DNA of 64,000 bases from Salegentibacter echinorum (GTDB lineage: Bacteria; Bacteroidota; Bacteroidia; Flavobacteriales; Flavobacteriaceae), in the NCBI RefSeq assembly GCF_900129445.1, contig NZ_FQVT01000010.1, positions 29,114 through 93,113 of the forward strand, read 5' to 3'. Position numbers and translations under genes: made by a program. Each line of letters opens with the position of its first letter. Position 1 is the stretch's first letter. Of the stretch, positions 11,065 to 19,337 are shown piece by piece. The notes under the pieces were generated by a model. It was not told the origin of the DNA, made no database searches, and was given only the letters and a program-made list of their open reading frames with translations.

Positions 11065-11586
11065 TTATCCTTCCTTTTCTGAAAGGGTTTTAAGAATACC
11101 AGACAGTTTACCACCACCAGATTTAAGTGCTGAAATAACATTCTTAGCAGGCGATTGCAATAGGCCAACGATATCTCCAATAACTTCTTCCTTAGACTTA
11201 ATGTTAACAAGGGTTTCCAGGTAATCGTCACCTAAATAAATTCCCTCATCTACAAAAGCTCCTTTAAGAAGTGGTCTTTCGTTTTTCTTTCTGAATTCTT
11301 TAATTACTTTGGCTGGTGCATTTCCAACTTCAGATAACATAATTGAAGTGTTTCCTTTTAAAACTGAAGGAAGTTCCCCAAATTCTTTGTCTGAAGCATC
11401 CATTGCTTTAGCCAATAAAGTATTTTTAACTACAGCCAGTTTTACGTTAGCTTTAAAACAAGCTCTACGCAAGTTGGTAGTCGTTCCGGCATCAAGGCCA
11501 GATATATCTGCTAAATAAACAACAGAGTTATCTGATAACTGGGCAGTTAAATCTTCAATTACTATTGATTTTTCTTCTCTTGTCAT
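11065..11586 (-). CDS. rplJ: 50S ribosomal protein L10
   Basis: A 173-residue stalk-base protein. The start MTREEKSIVIEDLTAQL and the RNA-binding segment VKLAVVKNTLLAKA are typical; the C-terminal helix that carries L7/L12 dimers closes the protein. It begins 11 bp after rplA, leaving little room for a long autoregulatory leader between L1 and L10. Confidence 0.96.
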   Translation of the reverse strand: MTREEKSIVIEDLTAQLSDNSVVYLADISGLDAGTTTNLRRACFKANVKLAVVKNTLLAKAMDASDKEFGELPSVLKGNTSIMLSEVGNAPAKVIKEFRKKNERPLLKGAFVDEGIYLGDDYLETLVNIKSKEEVIGDIVGLLQSPAKNVISALKSGGGKLSGILKTLSEKEG

Positions 11587-11597
11587 AATCTATACTA

Positions 11598-12296
11598 TTA
11601 TTGCTCAGTGAACCTTTTAGTATCAACCTGAACGCTCGGGCTCATTGTAGAAGACATATATATACTCTTAATATATACCCCTTTGGCGGCCTGAGGTTTC
11701 AACTTCACTAAAGTAGTTAATAATTCTCTTGCGTTACCGGCAAGTTTTTCAGCATCAAATGATGATTTTCCGATTCCCGCATGTACAATTCCGGTTTTAT
11801 CAACTTTAAAGTCAATTTTACCAGCTTTTACATCAGAAACTGCTTTCGCTACATCCATTGTTACGGTTCCTGTTTTAGGGTTAGGCATTAAACCTCTTGG
11901 CCCTAAAATTCGGCCCAAAGGACCTAATTTCCCCATAACGCTAGGCATAGTGATAATCACATCTACATCTGTCCAGCCACCTTTTATCTTGTCTAAATAC
12001 TCATCTAAACCAACATAATCGGCCCCGGCTTCTTTAGCCTCTTCTTCTTTATCTGGAGTTACCAACGCAAGAACTTTCACATCTTTACCAGTACCGTGCG
12101 GCAGGGTTACAACACCTCTTACCATTTGGTTGGCTTTTCTGGGATCTACATTCAAACGAACCGCTAAATCCACAGATGCATCGAAGTTTTCGCTAGCAAC
12201 GTCTTTAATTAAAGCTGAAGCATCTGCCACTGAGTAAGCTTTATTGCTCTCAATTTTAGATTGTGCCTCTTTTCGCTTTTTTGTCAATTTTGCCAT
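11598..12296 (-). CDS. rplA: 50S ribosomal protein L1
   Basis: A 232-residue protein of the L1 stalk. Recognisable parts are the N-terminal Lys-rich helix, the [21 protein letters not shown] signature, and the C-terminal [20 protein letters not shown]. In many bacteria it also represses its own operon. It lies directly after rplK with an 18-bp spacer. Confidence 0.97.
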   Translation of the reverse strand: MAKLTKKRKEAQSKIESNKAYSVADASALIKDVASENFDASVDLAVRLNVDPRKANQMVRGVVTLPHGTGKDVKVLALVTPDKEEEAKEAGADYVGLDEYLDKIKGGWTDVDVIITMPSVMGKLGPLGRILGPRGLMPNPKTGTVTMDVAKAVSDVKAGKIDFKVDKTGIVHAGIGKSSFDAEKLAGNARELLTTLVKLKPQAAKGVYIKSIYMSSTMSPSVQVDTKRFTEQ

Positions 12297-12314
12297 TTCT
12301 AATTTCTTTTTGGA

Positions 12315-12752
12315 TTAAAACGGTGCATCACCTTTTACAGTTATTCCCATTGAACGCGCTGTTCCAGCAACCATTTTCATAGCAGATTCTACGGTGAAGG
12401 TATTTAAATCCTGCATCTTATCTTCTGCGATCGCTCTAACCTGATCCCAAGAAACACTTGCTACTTTTTTTCTGTTTGGTTCTCCTGAACCTTTTTTATT
12501 CTTAGATGCTTCCAACAATTGTACAGCAGCCGGAGGAGTCTTGATTACAAAATCAAAAGACTTATCTGAATATACTGTGATATTCACCGGCAAAACTTTA
12601 CCTTGTTTATCCTGGGTCCTACCATTGAATTGCTTGCAGAATTCCATGATATTTACCCCGGCAGCACCCAAAGCAGGTCCAACTGGTGGTGATGGGTTAG
12701 CAGCACCTCCGCGAACTTGTAGTTTTACAACTTTACTTACTTCTTTTGCCAT
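12315..12752 (-). CDS. rplK: 50S ribosomal protein L11
   Basis: A 145-residue protein of the GTPase-associated centre. The N-terminal domain carries the proline-rich switch [16 protein letters not shown]; the C-terminal rRNA-binding domain includes the [15 protein letters not shown] loop and ends near GTARSMGI. It follows nusG by 77 bp and starts the L11-L1-L10-L12 cluster. Confidence 0.97.
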   Translation of the reverse strand: MAKEVSKVVKLQVRGGAANPSPPVGPALGAAGVNIMEFCKQFNGRTQDKQGKVLPVNITVYSDKSFDFVIKTPPAAVQLLEASKNKKGSGEPNRKKVASVSWDQVRAIAEDKMQDLNTFTVESAMKMVAGTARSMGITVKGDAPF

Positions 12753-12829
12753 TTTCTATAATTTTAAGGTGATAGTTTGTTAGAGTGGAAGCTTTAAAAA
12801 ACCATCAAAAAATTGGTAACAAAAATTCT

Positions 12830-13381
12830 TTATACTTTTTCTACTTGCATATAGCTTAATTCCAACGGTGTTTTTCTACCAAAGATCTTCACCATTACCT
12901 CAAGCTTACGCTTTTCTTCATTTATCTTCTCTACAGTACCATTAAAGCCATTAAACGGTCCGTCTATAACTTTTATGGTTTCCCCAATAGTAAACGGTAT
13001 AGCCACATTTTCTGTTTTCACAGCCAATTCGTCAACCTTACCAAGCATTCTATTCACTTCAGATTTTCTTAAAGGCACGGGGTCTCCTCCCTTTGTCTCA
13101 CCTAAAAATCCAATAACACCATTTATACTTTTAATTACGTGAGACATCTCCCCTTCCAGGTTTGCCTGCACCATAATATATCCCGGGAAATAAACACGTT
13201 CTTTATTTACTTTCTTACCATTTCTTACCTGAATTACTTTTTCAGTAGGCACAAGAACCTGCTCTAAATAGTCTTCCATTTTTAGATGGGCGACCTCTTT
13301 TTCAATATAGTCTTTCACCTTGTTCTCCTGGCCGCTAACGGCGCGAACTACATACCACTTTTTTTCCTTTGCCTCTGACAT
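12830..13381 (-). CDS. nusG: Transcription termination/antitermination protein NusG
   Basis: A 183-residue protein with an N-terminal NGN domain (WYVVRAVSGQENKVKDYIE, then RVYFPGYIMVQ) and a C-terminal KOW domain (IDGPFNGFNGTVEKINEEKRK). It couples RNA polymerase to Rho or the ribosome. It is 10 bp behind secE, the conserved secE-nusG pair. Confidence 0.97.
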   Translation of the reverse strand: MSEAKEKKWYVVRAVSGQENKVKDYIEKEVAHLKMEDYLEQVLVPTEKVIQVRNGKKVNKERVYFPGYIMVQANLEGEMSHVIKSINGVIGFLGETKGGDPVPLRKSEVNRMLGKVDELAVKTENVAIPFTIGETIKVIDGPFNGFNGTVEKINEEKRKLEVMVKIFGRKTPLELSYMQVEKV

Positions 13382-13391
13382 TTAACTATAT

Positions 13392-13586
13392 TTACGATTT
13401 AATCCATTCAAAATATTGTTCAATAGCCGCACTAAACACGGTATCTACGCCCCATATTGCAAGTGAAAAAATTATTGAAAAAACCGCCACCACAATAGTA
13501 AGACGTTGCGCCTCAGACCAGCTGGTCCAGGTCACGTGGTTTTTCAATTCGCTGTAAGATTCTGATATATAATTACCTATTGCCAT
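13392..13586 (-). CDS. secE: Preprotein translocase subunit SecE
   Basis: A 64-residue single-span form of SecE. An amphipathic surface helix with the conserved SELKNHVTWTSWSEAQ segment is followed by one membrane helix (TIVVAVFSIIFSLAIWGVDTVF). It clamps SecY in the Sec channel. The short form without the extra helices of E. coli SecE is normal for most bacteria. It lies between the tRNA-Trp repeat array and nusG. Confidence 0.94.
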   Translation of the reverse strand: MAIGNYISESYSELKNHVTWTSWSEAQRLTIVVAVFSIIFSLAIWGVDTVFSAAIEQYFEWIKS

Positions 13587-13802
13587 GATATTATGGTATT
13601 CACACGAGATAAGGGTTAAAAACCTTAAACTTTGTGTAGTCTATTTTTAATAATCTATTATGAACCTGTTTAAAGCAAAAAAAATACTGATTTAGAACAA
13701 TCTCACTCCCCAAAACATCCCTCAACAGAAACCCAGACTCCGAGATTCTTCACGTTATTCATTTTCAGTAATTCAACACTTTTACAAGCTCAGTGTTAAC
13801 CA

Positions 13803-13870
13803 GTTGAGAAGCTCCCTTCGCCCTCGCTCAAGATAAACTTCTCGCCTTATACACTTTAATATTTCAAATT
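13803..13870. repeat. Diverged unit of the tRNA-Trp tail array
   Basis: This segment resembles the 87-bp units that follow: GTTGAGAAGCT at the start, CTTCTCGCCT in the second half, and a terminal ATTTCA. GAGAAG (13806-13811) pairs with CTTCTC (13838-13843). It appears to be an older, degraded copy. Confidence 0.45.
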
Positions 13871-14063
13871 AAGCACGGGTTGAGAGGCTTCCCGATATTC
13901 CGCTATCGCTACAATCGGGACAGGCTTCTCGCCTAATGCAATTCAGTATTTTCATTTAAGCACGGGTTGAGAGGCTTCCCGATATTCCGCTATCGCTACA
14001 ATCGGGACAGGCTTCTCGCCTAATGCAATTCAGTATTTTCATTTAAGCACGGGTTGAGAGGCT
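13871..14063. repeat. 87-bp perfect tandem repeat copying the tRNA-Trp 3' end
   Basis: Positions 13871-13957 and 13958-14044 are identical 87-bp units. A third, 19-bp partial unit (14045-14063) lies inside the tRNA-Trp gene. Each unit therefore begins with the last 16-17 nt of the tRNA plus its flanking bases (minus strand AGCCTCTCAACCCGTGCTT). Inside each unit GAGAGGC and GCTTCTC, and TCCCGAT and ATCGGGA, form a long two-part hairpin. The array lies between tRNA-Trp and secE, within the superoperon. Confidence 0.95.
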
Positions 14064-14120
14064 CGAACTCCCGACACCTGGTTTTGGAGACCAGTGCTCT
14101 ACCAACTGAGCTAAACCCGT
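14048..14120 (-). tRNA. tRNA-Trp (CCA)
   Basis: A 73-nt cloverleaf read on the minus strand: acceptor ACGGGTT pairs with AACCCGT, discriminator G, anticodon stem CTGGT/ACCAG with loop CTCCAAA, so the anticodon is CCA. The T arm contains GTTCGAGCC. CCA is not encoded. It lies between tuf and secE. Confidence 0.97.
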
Positions 14121-14135
14121 ATTAGAAAGATAAAG

Positions 14136-14166
14136 AAAGGCACCCCGCCCCCGGCGGGATACCTTT
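14136..14166 (-). terminator. Hairpin between tuf and tRNA-Trp
   Basis: Outer stem AAAGG/CCTTT (14136-14140 with 14162-14166) and inner GC-rich stem CCCCGCC/GGCGGGA close a tiny loop. The T-rich tract after it is weak, so it may attenuate rather than fully stop transcription from tuf into tRNA-Trp and secE. Confidence 0.6.
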
Positions 14167-14183
14167 GTATATCTAAACTGTAA

Positions 14184-15371
14184 TTATTCTAAAATTTCAG
14201 TTACCTGTCCTGCACCTACGGTTCTACCACCTTCACGGATAGCAAAACGAAGTCCAGTATTCATTGCAATTGTGTTAATAAGCTCAACAGTAATTGTAAG
14301 GTTATCACCAGGCATTACCATTTCAACTCCTTCAGGAAGACTAATTGTTCCTGTCACATCGGTTGTACGTACGTAAAACTGAGGACGGTAGTTATTATGG
14401 AATGGAGTATGACGTCCACCCTCTTCTTTCTTAAGGATATAAACCTCTGCTTTAAATTTAGAGTGAGGTGTTACAGATCCAGGCTTAGTAATTACCATAC
14501 CTCTAGAGATTTGAGTTTTCTCAATACCTCTTAGAAGGATACCAACGTTATCACCTGCTTCACCTCTATCTAATATCTTACGGAACATCTCAACCCCTGT
14601 AATTGTAGAAGTAAGTTTTCCAGCTCCCATACCAATTATCTCTACAGGATCTCCGGTATTTGCAACTCCGGTTTCAATACGACCGGTAGCAACAGTACCA
14701 CGACCAGTAATTGAGAATACATCTTCAATTGGCAATAAGAATGGTTTATCCACATCACGCTCTGGCAAGTCAATCCATGAATCCACTGCTTCCATAAGCT
14801 CCATAACAGTCTTAGCCCATTTCTCATCTCCTTCAAGAGCTCCTAATGCAGATCCTGAAATCACAGGAGCATCATCACCATCATACTCGTAGAAAGAAAG
14901 CAAATCTCTTACTTCCATCTCAACAAGCTCTAACAATTCCTCATCATCAACTAAATCTACTTTGTTCAAGAAAGTAACGATTTTTGGGATACCTACCTGG
15001 CGTCCTAATAGGATGTGCTCACGAGTTTGTGGCATAGGACCATCAGTCGCAGCAACAACAAGAATAGCACCGTCCATTTGAGCAGCACCAGTAACCATGT
15101 TTTTCACATAGTCGGCGTGACCAGGACAGTCAACGTGTGCATAGTGACGCTTTTCAGTTTGATACTCTACGTGAGAAGAGTTAATAGTAATACCTCTTTC
15201 TTTTTCTTCTGGTGCGTTATCGATTTGATCGAATGCACTAGCTTCAGAATATCCAGCATCAGCCATTACTTTAGTAATCGCTGCAGTTAAAGTAGTTTTT
15301 CCGTGATCTACGTGTCCAATCGTACCAATATTAAGGTGCGGTTTGGAACGATCGTAAGTTTCCTTTGCCAT
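14184..15371 (-). CDS. tuf: Elongation factor Tu
   Basis: A 395-residue GTPase that carries aminoacyl-tRNA to the ribosome. G motifs are intact: [21 protein letters not shown], and SALGALEG in the SAL region. Domains 2 and 3 follow, with [14 protein letters not shown] and the C-terminal [18 protein letters not shown]. It is 57 nt behind tRNA-Thr(GGT), matching the tRNA-tufB arrangement of E. coli. Confidence 0.98.
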   Translation of the reverse strand: MAKETYDRSKPHLNIGTIGHVDHGKTTLTAAITKVMADAGYSEASAFDQIDNAPEEKERGITINSSHVEYQTEKRHYAHVDCPGHADYVKNMVTGAAQMDGAILVVAATDGPMPQTREHILLGRQVGIPKIVTFLNKVDLVDDEELLELVEMEVRDLLSFYEYDGDDAPVISGSALGALEGDEKWAKTVMELMEAVDSWIDLPERDVDKPFLLPIEDVFSITGRGTVATGRIETGVANTGDPVEIIGMGAGKLTSTITGVEMFRKILDRGEAGDNVGILLRGIEKTQISRGMVITKPGSVTPHSKFKAEVYILKKEEGGRHTPFHNNYRPQFYVRTTDVTGTISLPEGVEMVMPGDNLTITVELINTIAMNTGLRFAIREGGRTVGAGQVTEILE

Positions 15372-15427
15372 AATTAATACTTATTTATCTTAGTTATATA
15401 TTAGTGTTCAATTTAATACAAATCTAG

Positions 15428-15499
<72 letters not shown>

Positions 15500-15737
15500 A
15501 ATCTAAAGTTCAACCTCTCCAGGACTTCACAGCTTTAAACAACAAAAACCATAGACCAACAAAGGTGTATGGGTAAGTGATTAAAACAAACATTAAAGCT
15601 TAAAAAGCTTTTTCATTCACAGTGAATTTTTAAATTCATCTCTCAATAGCCACAATTATTAAAACTTGTAAACTATTTTCGATTATAACTCTTCTTTCAA
15701 AACAAGTTCGTAATTCATGAACCTCAGAAAGACTTTG

Positions 15738-15810
15738 AGCGGGAGACCGGGTTCGAACCGGCGACATTCAGCTTGGAAGGCTGACGCTCTACCAACTGAG
15801 CTACTCCCGC
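15738..15810 (-). tRNA. tRNA-Gly (TCC)
   Basis: A 73-nt cloverleaf on the minus strand: acceptor GCGGGAG pairs with CTCCCGC, discriminator T, anticodon loop CTTCCAA gives TCC, T arm GGTTCGAACC. Confidence 0.97.
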
Positions 15811-15815
15811 ATTGA

Positions 15816-15856
15816 ATTCAAGATTTAAAATTCAAAATTCAAGATTAATTTTGAAT
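15816..15856. repeat. Short direct and inverted repeat between tRNA-Gly and tRNA-Tyr
   Basis: ATTCAAGATT occurs at 15816-15825 and 15837-15846. ATTCAAAAT (15830-15838) is the reverse complement of ATTTTGAAT (15848-15856). It is a small low-complexity island in a tRNA spacer. Confidence 0.5.
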
Positions 15857-15884
15857 AGAGAACTTAGAAAATTGAATTAATAAG

Positions 15885-15967
15885 TGGGGAGAGCAGGATT
15901 CGAACCTGCGAAGTCGAAAGACAGCAGATTTACAGTCTGCCCTCGTTGGCCGCTTGAGTATCTCCCC
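15885..15967 (-). tRNA. tRNA-Tyr (GTA)
   Basis: An 83-nt class II tRNA with a long variable arm. Acceptor GGGGAGA pairs with TCTCCCC, discriminator A, anticodon loop CTGTAAA gives GTA, T arm GGTTCGAATCC. Confidence 0.97.
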
Positions 15968-16277
15968 AATGTTAATTTTTCCACTATTTCATAGAACCGT
16001 AGCCAGCGTACTGACCAAGCTTTATGACGGTTGTTTTTAACGGCTGCAAATAAACATAAATTTACAGCACCGTCCAAAGCATTTTTAAAAAAATTTTAAA
16101 TAAAATTTTTATTCGCTTGATTTACAATAAATCAAAGCTTAAAAACACTATTTCAAAATTTCAAGAGTTGTATTGACAAACCAAACACCACTCTACACAC
16201 TGTATCCAGCTTTTTTTTCAGAAATAATTCTAAAAACTTATATCTTCGAAAAATCTTAAATACTTCAAAATTTCAAG
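15968..16277. other. AT-rich tRNA spacer
   Basis: About 310 bp between tRNA-Thr(TGT) and tRNA-Tyr. A 66-codon minus-strand frame at 15877-16077 runs through the tRNA and is not real. I see no other gene, hairpin or strong repeat. Confidence 0.5.
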
Positions 16278-16351
16278 AGCCGATGGAGGGACTCGAACCC
16301 ACGACCTGCTGATTACAAATCAGCTGCTCTAGCCAGCTGAGCTACATCGGC
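16278..16351 (-). tRNA. tRNA-Thr (TGT)
   Basis: A 74-nt cloverleaf on the minus strand: acceptor GCCGATG pairs with CATCGGC, discriminator T, anticodon loop TTTGTAA gives TGT, T arm GGTTCGAGTCC. It leads the tRNA-tuf cluster. Confidence 0.96.
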
Positions 16352-16372
16352 ATTTACGCTACGTTTTCAGCA

Positions 16373-16397
16373 TAAAAAAGCCCGCTATTTCTAACGG
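16373..16397 (-). terminator. Terminator between hpf and tRNA-Thr
   Basis: On the minus strand CCGTTA-GAAA-TAGCGG is followed by GCTTTTTTAT. It ends the hpf transcript about 55 nt past its stop and separates it from the tRNA-tuf cluster. Confidence 0.75.
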
Positions 16398-16451
16398 ACT
16401 GCAAATGTATATAAATTATTTCTTTCGCAAAACAATTATTTAAAAAAATAT

Positions 16452-16754
16452 TTAAACACGTGCGCTTAATTTTTCTTTTCGCTTAATAAGCTGTCTTTGT
16501 AGTGATGAAAAACACTCATCTACACACTCTTCAAACTTTTTACAGGTTTTCTTAACCATGATATCGTCTCCGGGAATACTTAATAGGATTTCTGTTATCT
16601 TATTTTCCTTTGCGCTTGTATTCTGAACCTTTAGATAAACATCGGCAAAAATTATTTTATCGTAGTAATTTTCAAGCTTGTCCAATTTTAGCTGGATAAA
16701 ATCTATAAGTTTTTGATCGGCATTGAAATTAACAGATTGCACGTTTACTTTCAT
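16452..16754 (-). CDS. hpf: Ribosome hibernation promoting factor, short form
   Basis: A 100-residue protein of the HPF/YfiA family, which binds the decoding centre of idle 30S subunits. The pattern NVQSVNFNADQKLIDFIQLKLDKLENYYDKI followed by a Lys-rich C-terminal helix (RQLIKRKEKLSARV) fits. It lacks the extra C-terminal dimerisation domain of long HPF. It is 33 bp behind xerC and is probably cotranscribed with it. Confidence 0.88.
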   Translation of the reverse strand: MKVNVQSVNFNADQKLIDFIQLKLDKLENYYDKIIFADVYLKVQNTSAKENKITEILLSIPGDDIMVKKTCKKFEECVDECFSSLQRQLIKRKEKLSARV

Positions 16755-16787
16755 GTTTACTAGTATTTAATTAAACAATTATATTAG

Positions 16788-17678
16788 TTAATCTTTATTG
16801 TTCCTGGGATGTGCCATTTTATGTACTTCGCTAAGTTCTGCAATACTATTGTGCGTGTATATTTGAGTTGCCGCCAGACTGGAATGTCCCAACAACTCTT
16901 TAACCGCATTTAAATTAGCGCCCTGGTTCAACAAGTGTGTAGCAAAAGAATGACGCAAAATATGCGGGCTTTTTTTCGTTTTGCCAGACACCTTACTAAA
17001 ATAATTATTTATAACTCTATAAACAAGGCTTTCGTATAATTTAACTCCTTTCTTTGTAATAAATAAATATGGATTTTCTTTTCCTTCTAAAATCTCTCGG
17101 CGTTGTTTTAAATATTCTTCTATATCAACTTTAATTCCGGGAAGCAGTGGAATTATTCGCTCTTTCTGGCGCTTACCCAATACTTTAATGTAACCATCAT
17201 TTAAGCTCAAGTTTTGCAATTGAATGTTTATAAGTTCAATGCGCCTTAAACCGGTTGCATAAAACAAGCTTACGATTAGTTTATCCCGGGCACCCTCAAA
17301 GCCTGAAGTATCAAAATCTTTTAGAACCTGCTCAATTTCATCTTTAGAAAAAGGCACCTGTAATGTGTTGCTGGTTTTTAAGGCTTTGTGTTTTGCAAGC
17401 GGCGAAATACTAATATCTCCTGTTTTTTGCAAGAATTTATAATAAGCTTTTAAGGAAGCAATTTTTCGGTTTATAGATTTATTGGAGAGCCCCTCTTCTA
17501 CCAACGCCACGATCCAGTTTCTTATCTGTGGATAAACGACCTGTTTTAAATCTTTTTCATGAAATTCCTCGTCAATAAATTCAGCAAAAAATGTAAGATC
17601 GGCTTTATAGGCAGTTACGGTATGGGGAGAACAATTTTTCTCCAGGTGTAAGTAATCGAGAAATTGAAAAAAGGGCAT
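16788..17678 (-). CDS. xerC: Tyrosine recombinase XerC
   Basis: A site-specific recombinase of about 296 residues, the usual Xer length, that resolves chromosome dimers at dif. The N-terminal core-binding domain contains YLHLEKNCSPHTVTAYKADL. The catalytic set is visible: ATGLRRIEL (Arg), HILRHSFATHLL (His-x-x-Arg), LGHSSLAATQIYTH (His and nucleophile Tyr). I chose the ATG at 17678 over a TTG seven codons upstream, because a TAnnTTTG promoter core ends at 17697. It sits between rpsU and hpf, a usual flavobacterial context. Confidence 0.92.
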   Translation of the reverse strand: MPFFQFLDYLHLEKNCSPHTVTAYKADLTFFAEFIDEEFHEKDLKQVVYPQIRNWIVALVEEGLSNKSINRKIASLKAYYKFLQKTGDISISPLAKHKALKTSNTLQVPFSKDEIEQVLKDFDTSGFEGARDKLIVSLFYATGLRRIELINIQLQNLSLNDGYIKVLGKRQKERIIPLLPGIKVDIEEYLKQRREILEGKENPYLFITKKGVKLYESLVYRVINNYFSKVSGKTKKSPHILRHSFATHLLNQGANLNAVKELLGHSSLAATQIYTHNSIAELSEVHKMAHPRNNKD

Positions 17679-17685
17679 AAAAAAA

Positions 17686-17726
17686 CTGTTGATAAACAAA
17701 GTTACTAAACTTTAATCTATCAACAG
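17686..17726. promoter_or_regulatory. xerC promoter inside a 9-bp inverted repeat
   Basis: CTGTTGATA (17686-17694) and TATCAACAG (17718-17726) form a perfect 9-bp inverted repeat. Between them on the minus strand is TAACTTTG (17697-17704), a match to the Bacteroidetes -7 element. The layout resembles an operator around a promoter. Confidence 0.45.
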
Positions 17727-17778
17727 TCCTATATGATTTTGAGAAATATAATTTCAAAAAACCAGAATTTTTAATTTA

Positions 17779-17973
17779 CTAGATATCTTCCTGATCCCTC
17801 AAATGCTGAATATATTCTGCTTTTTGATTTTGTGCCCTTTTGGCTACAGAAGGTTTAGTAAAATGCTGACGGCTTCTTAGCTGTCGCATAGTTCCGGTTT
17901 TATCAAACTTTCGTTTAAAACGCTTTAGCGCTCTATCTATATTTTCTCCGTCTTTTACTGGTATTATTAACAT
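17779..17973 (-). CDS. rpsU: 30S ribosomal protein S21
   Basis: A 64-residue basic protein of the small subunit platform. MLIIPVKDGENIDRALKRFKRKFDKTG is the family signature, followed by a helical Arg/Lys-rich tail. Normal length. It has its own promoter 35 bp upstream. Confidence 0.95.
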   Translation of the reverse strand: MLIIPVKDGENIDRALKRFKRKFDKTGTMRQLRSRQHFTKPSVAKRAQNQKAEYIQHLRDQEDI

Positions 17974-18007
17974 AGTGTCATCACCCCCTTTCTTTAGAAA
18001 TAGTGCG

Positions 18008-18015
18008 CAAAGATA
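18008..18015 (-). promoter_or_regulatory. Promoter core of rpsU
   Basis: TATCTTTG on the minus strand matches the Bacteroidetes -7 consensus TAnnTTTG and lies 35 bp before the rpsU ATG. Confidence 0.6.
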
Positions 18016-18063
18016 ATTTAAATCTAAGAACCTACAACTTATATTTTAATTAATTATTCTACC

Positions 18064-19233
18064 CTACCGCGCTGCAGGTTTGTACTCCTTCTTATCGATT
18101 ACCATTTTAGCGATAATTTCTCTCAAAATTTCAGAAGTTCCACCGCCAATGGGACCTAAGCGACTGTCGCGAAACATCCTTGCCAAAGGATAATCTTCCA
18201 TATAACCATAGCCGCCTAATAATTGCAGGCAATCATAAATAACCCTATCGGCCATTTTGGTAGAAACCAGCTTAGACATACTGGCTTCTTTCACCACATA
18301 TTCCCCCTGGTCTAATCTCTTGGCTACAGAATAATTAAACTCTTTATTTATCTCTATCTCACTTGCCATATCTGCTACAGAATGTCTTAGAGCTTGAAAT
18401 TTATCTATGGTACTACCAAATGCTTCTCGCTCTGCCATGTAACCCATTGCATAATCTAAGGCATACTCGGCGCGAGCGTGCGAGTTTATTCCCATAATTA
18501 ACCGCTCTAAAGCGAAATGCTGCATAATATAAGAGAAACCTTTTCCCTCTTCACCCATTAAATTTTCGTCCGGAATTTCCACATCATCGAAAGCAAGCTC
18601 GGCAGTATCAGATGCTCGCCAGCCCAATTTATCTAATTTTGAAGCTGAAATTCCCGGGGTATCCCTATCTACAATAAAAATACTCATACCCTTATTCCCT
18701 TTTTCCTGGTCGGTTTTTGCGGCAACTACCAAATAATCTGAATACACTCCATTGGTAATAAAAGTTTTAGATCCATTAAGAATATATTTATCGCCATTTT
18801 TTACTGCAGTACTTCGCATTCCAGCAACATCAGATCCTCCAAAAGGCTCGGTGATACAAAGACAACCAATCTTTTCCCCATCAATACTTGGTGTGAGGTA
18901 TTTCTTTTTTATTGCATCGTCGCCTTCCTTGCTTACGTGGGTCATCGCCAAATATGCGTGAGCCCACATAGCAGCAGCAAAACCGCCACTATTTATCTTT
19001 TGAAGTTCTTCCAAAAATATTACGGTGTAGAAAATATCCAGTCCCATACCGCCATATTCCTCTGGCTGGTTAATACCAAAGTATCCCATTTCACCAAACT
19101 TTTTCCAAATAAAGCGCTCTATGGTTCCGGTTTCTTCCCATTTATCAATATGCGGAACTACCTCTTTCTTTAAAAAATCTTGAAAACTTTTTCTAAAAAG
19201 TTCGTGTTCCTCTGTAAAATACATTGTATTCAT
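18064..19233 (-). CDS. Acyl-CoA dehydrogenase
   Basis: A 389-residue FAD enzyme that oxidises acyl-CoA to enoyl-CoA. The N-terminal helical domain, the ITEPFGGSDVAGM and NGSKTFITNG flavin segments, and the C-terminal LQLLGGYGYMEDYPLARMFRD all fit. GGTSEILREIIAK holds a Glu usually near the active site. Substrate chain length cannot be told from sequence; short-chain or branched acyl-CoA is possible. It appears to be a single-gene unit between rpsU and the helix-hairpin-helix gene. Confidence 0.92.
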   Translation of the reverse strand: MNTMYFTEEHELFRKSFQDFLKKEVVPHIDKWEETGTIERFIWKKFGEMGYFGINQPEEYGGMGLDIFYTVIFLEELQKINSGGFAAAMWAHAYLAMTHVSKEGDDAIKKKYLTPSIDGEKIGCLCITEPFGGSDVAGMRSTAVKNGDKYILNGSKTFITNGVYSDYLVVAAKTDQEKGNKGMSIFIVDRDTPGISASKLDKLGWRASDTAELAFDDVEIPDENLMGEEGKGFSYIMQHFALERLIMGINSHARAEYALDYAMGYMAEREAFGSTIDKFQALRHSVADMASEIEINKEFNYSVAKRLDQGEYVVKEASMSKLVSTKMADRVIYDCLQLLGGYGYMEDYPLARMFRDSRLGPIGGGTSEILREIIAKMVIDKKEYKPAAR

Positions 19234-19337
19234 TTTCTTTTTCTTTTTTTATTAATCTTCTCGCTCTAAAAGTGAGAGAATTTTAGCTTTTCAACATAAC
19301 TATCATTGGTAGTAAAACAACGATTATTTCCGAAAAA

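Noticed and set aside
13871..14063. Tandem repeats as a possible CRISPR array
   Set aside because: The 87-bp units are directly adjacent and identical with no variable spacers; no cas genes are present.
15877..16077. 66-codon frame over tRNA-Tyr
   Set aside because: It reads through a tRNA gene and has no protein features.
17686..17726. Inverted repeat near xerC as the chromosomal dif site
   Set aside because: The arms are 9 bp with a 23-bp spacer that contains a promoter core; dif has 11-bp arms around a 6-8 bp centre.
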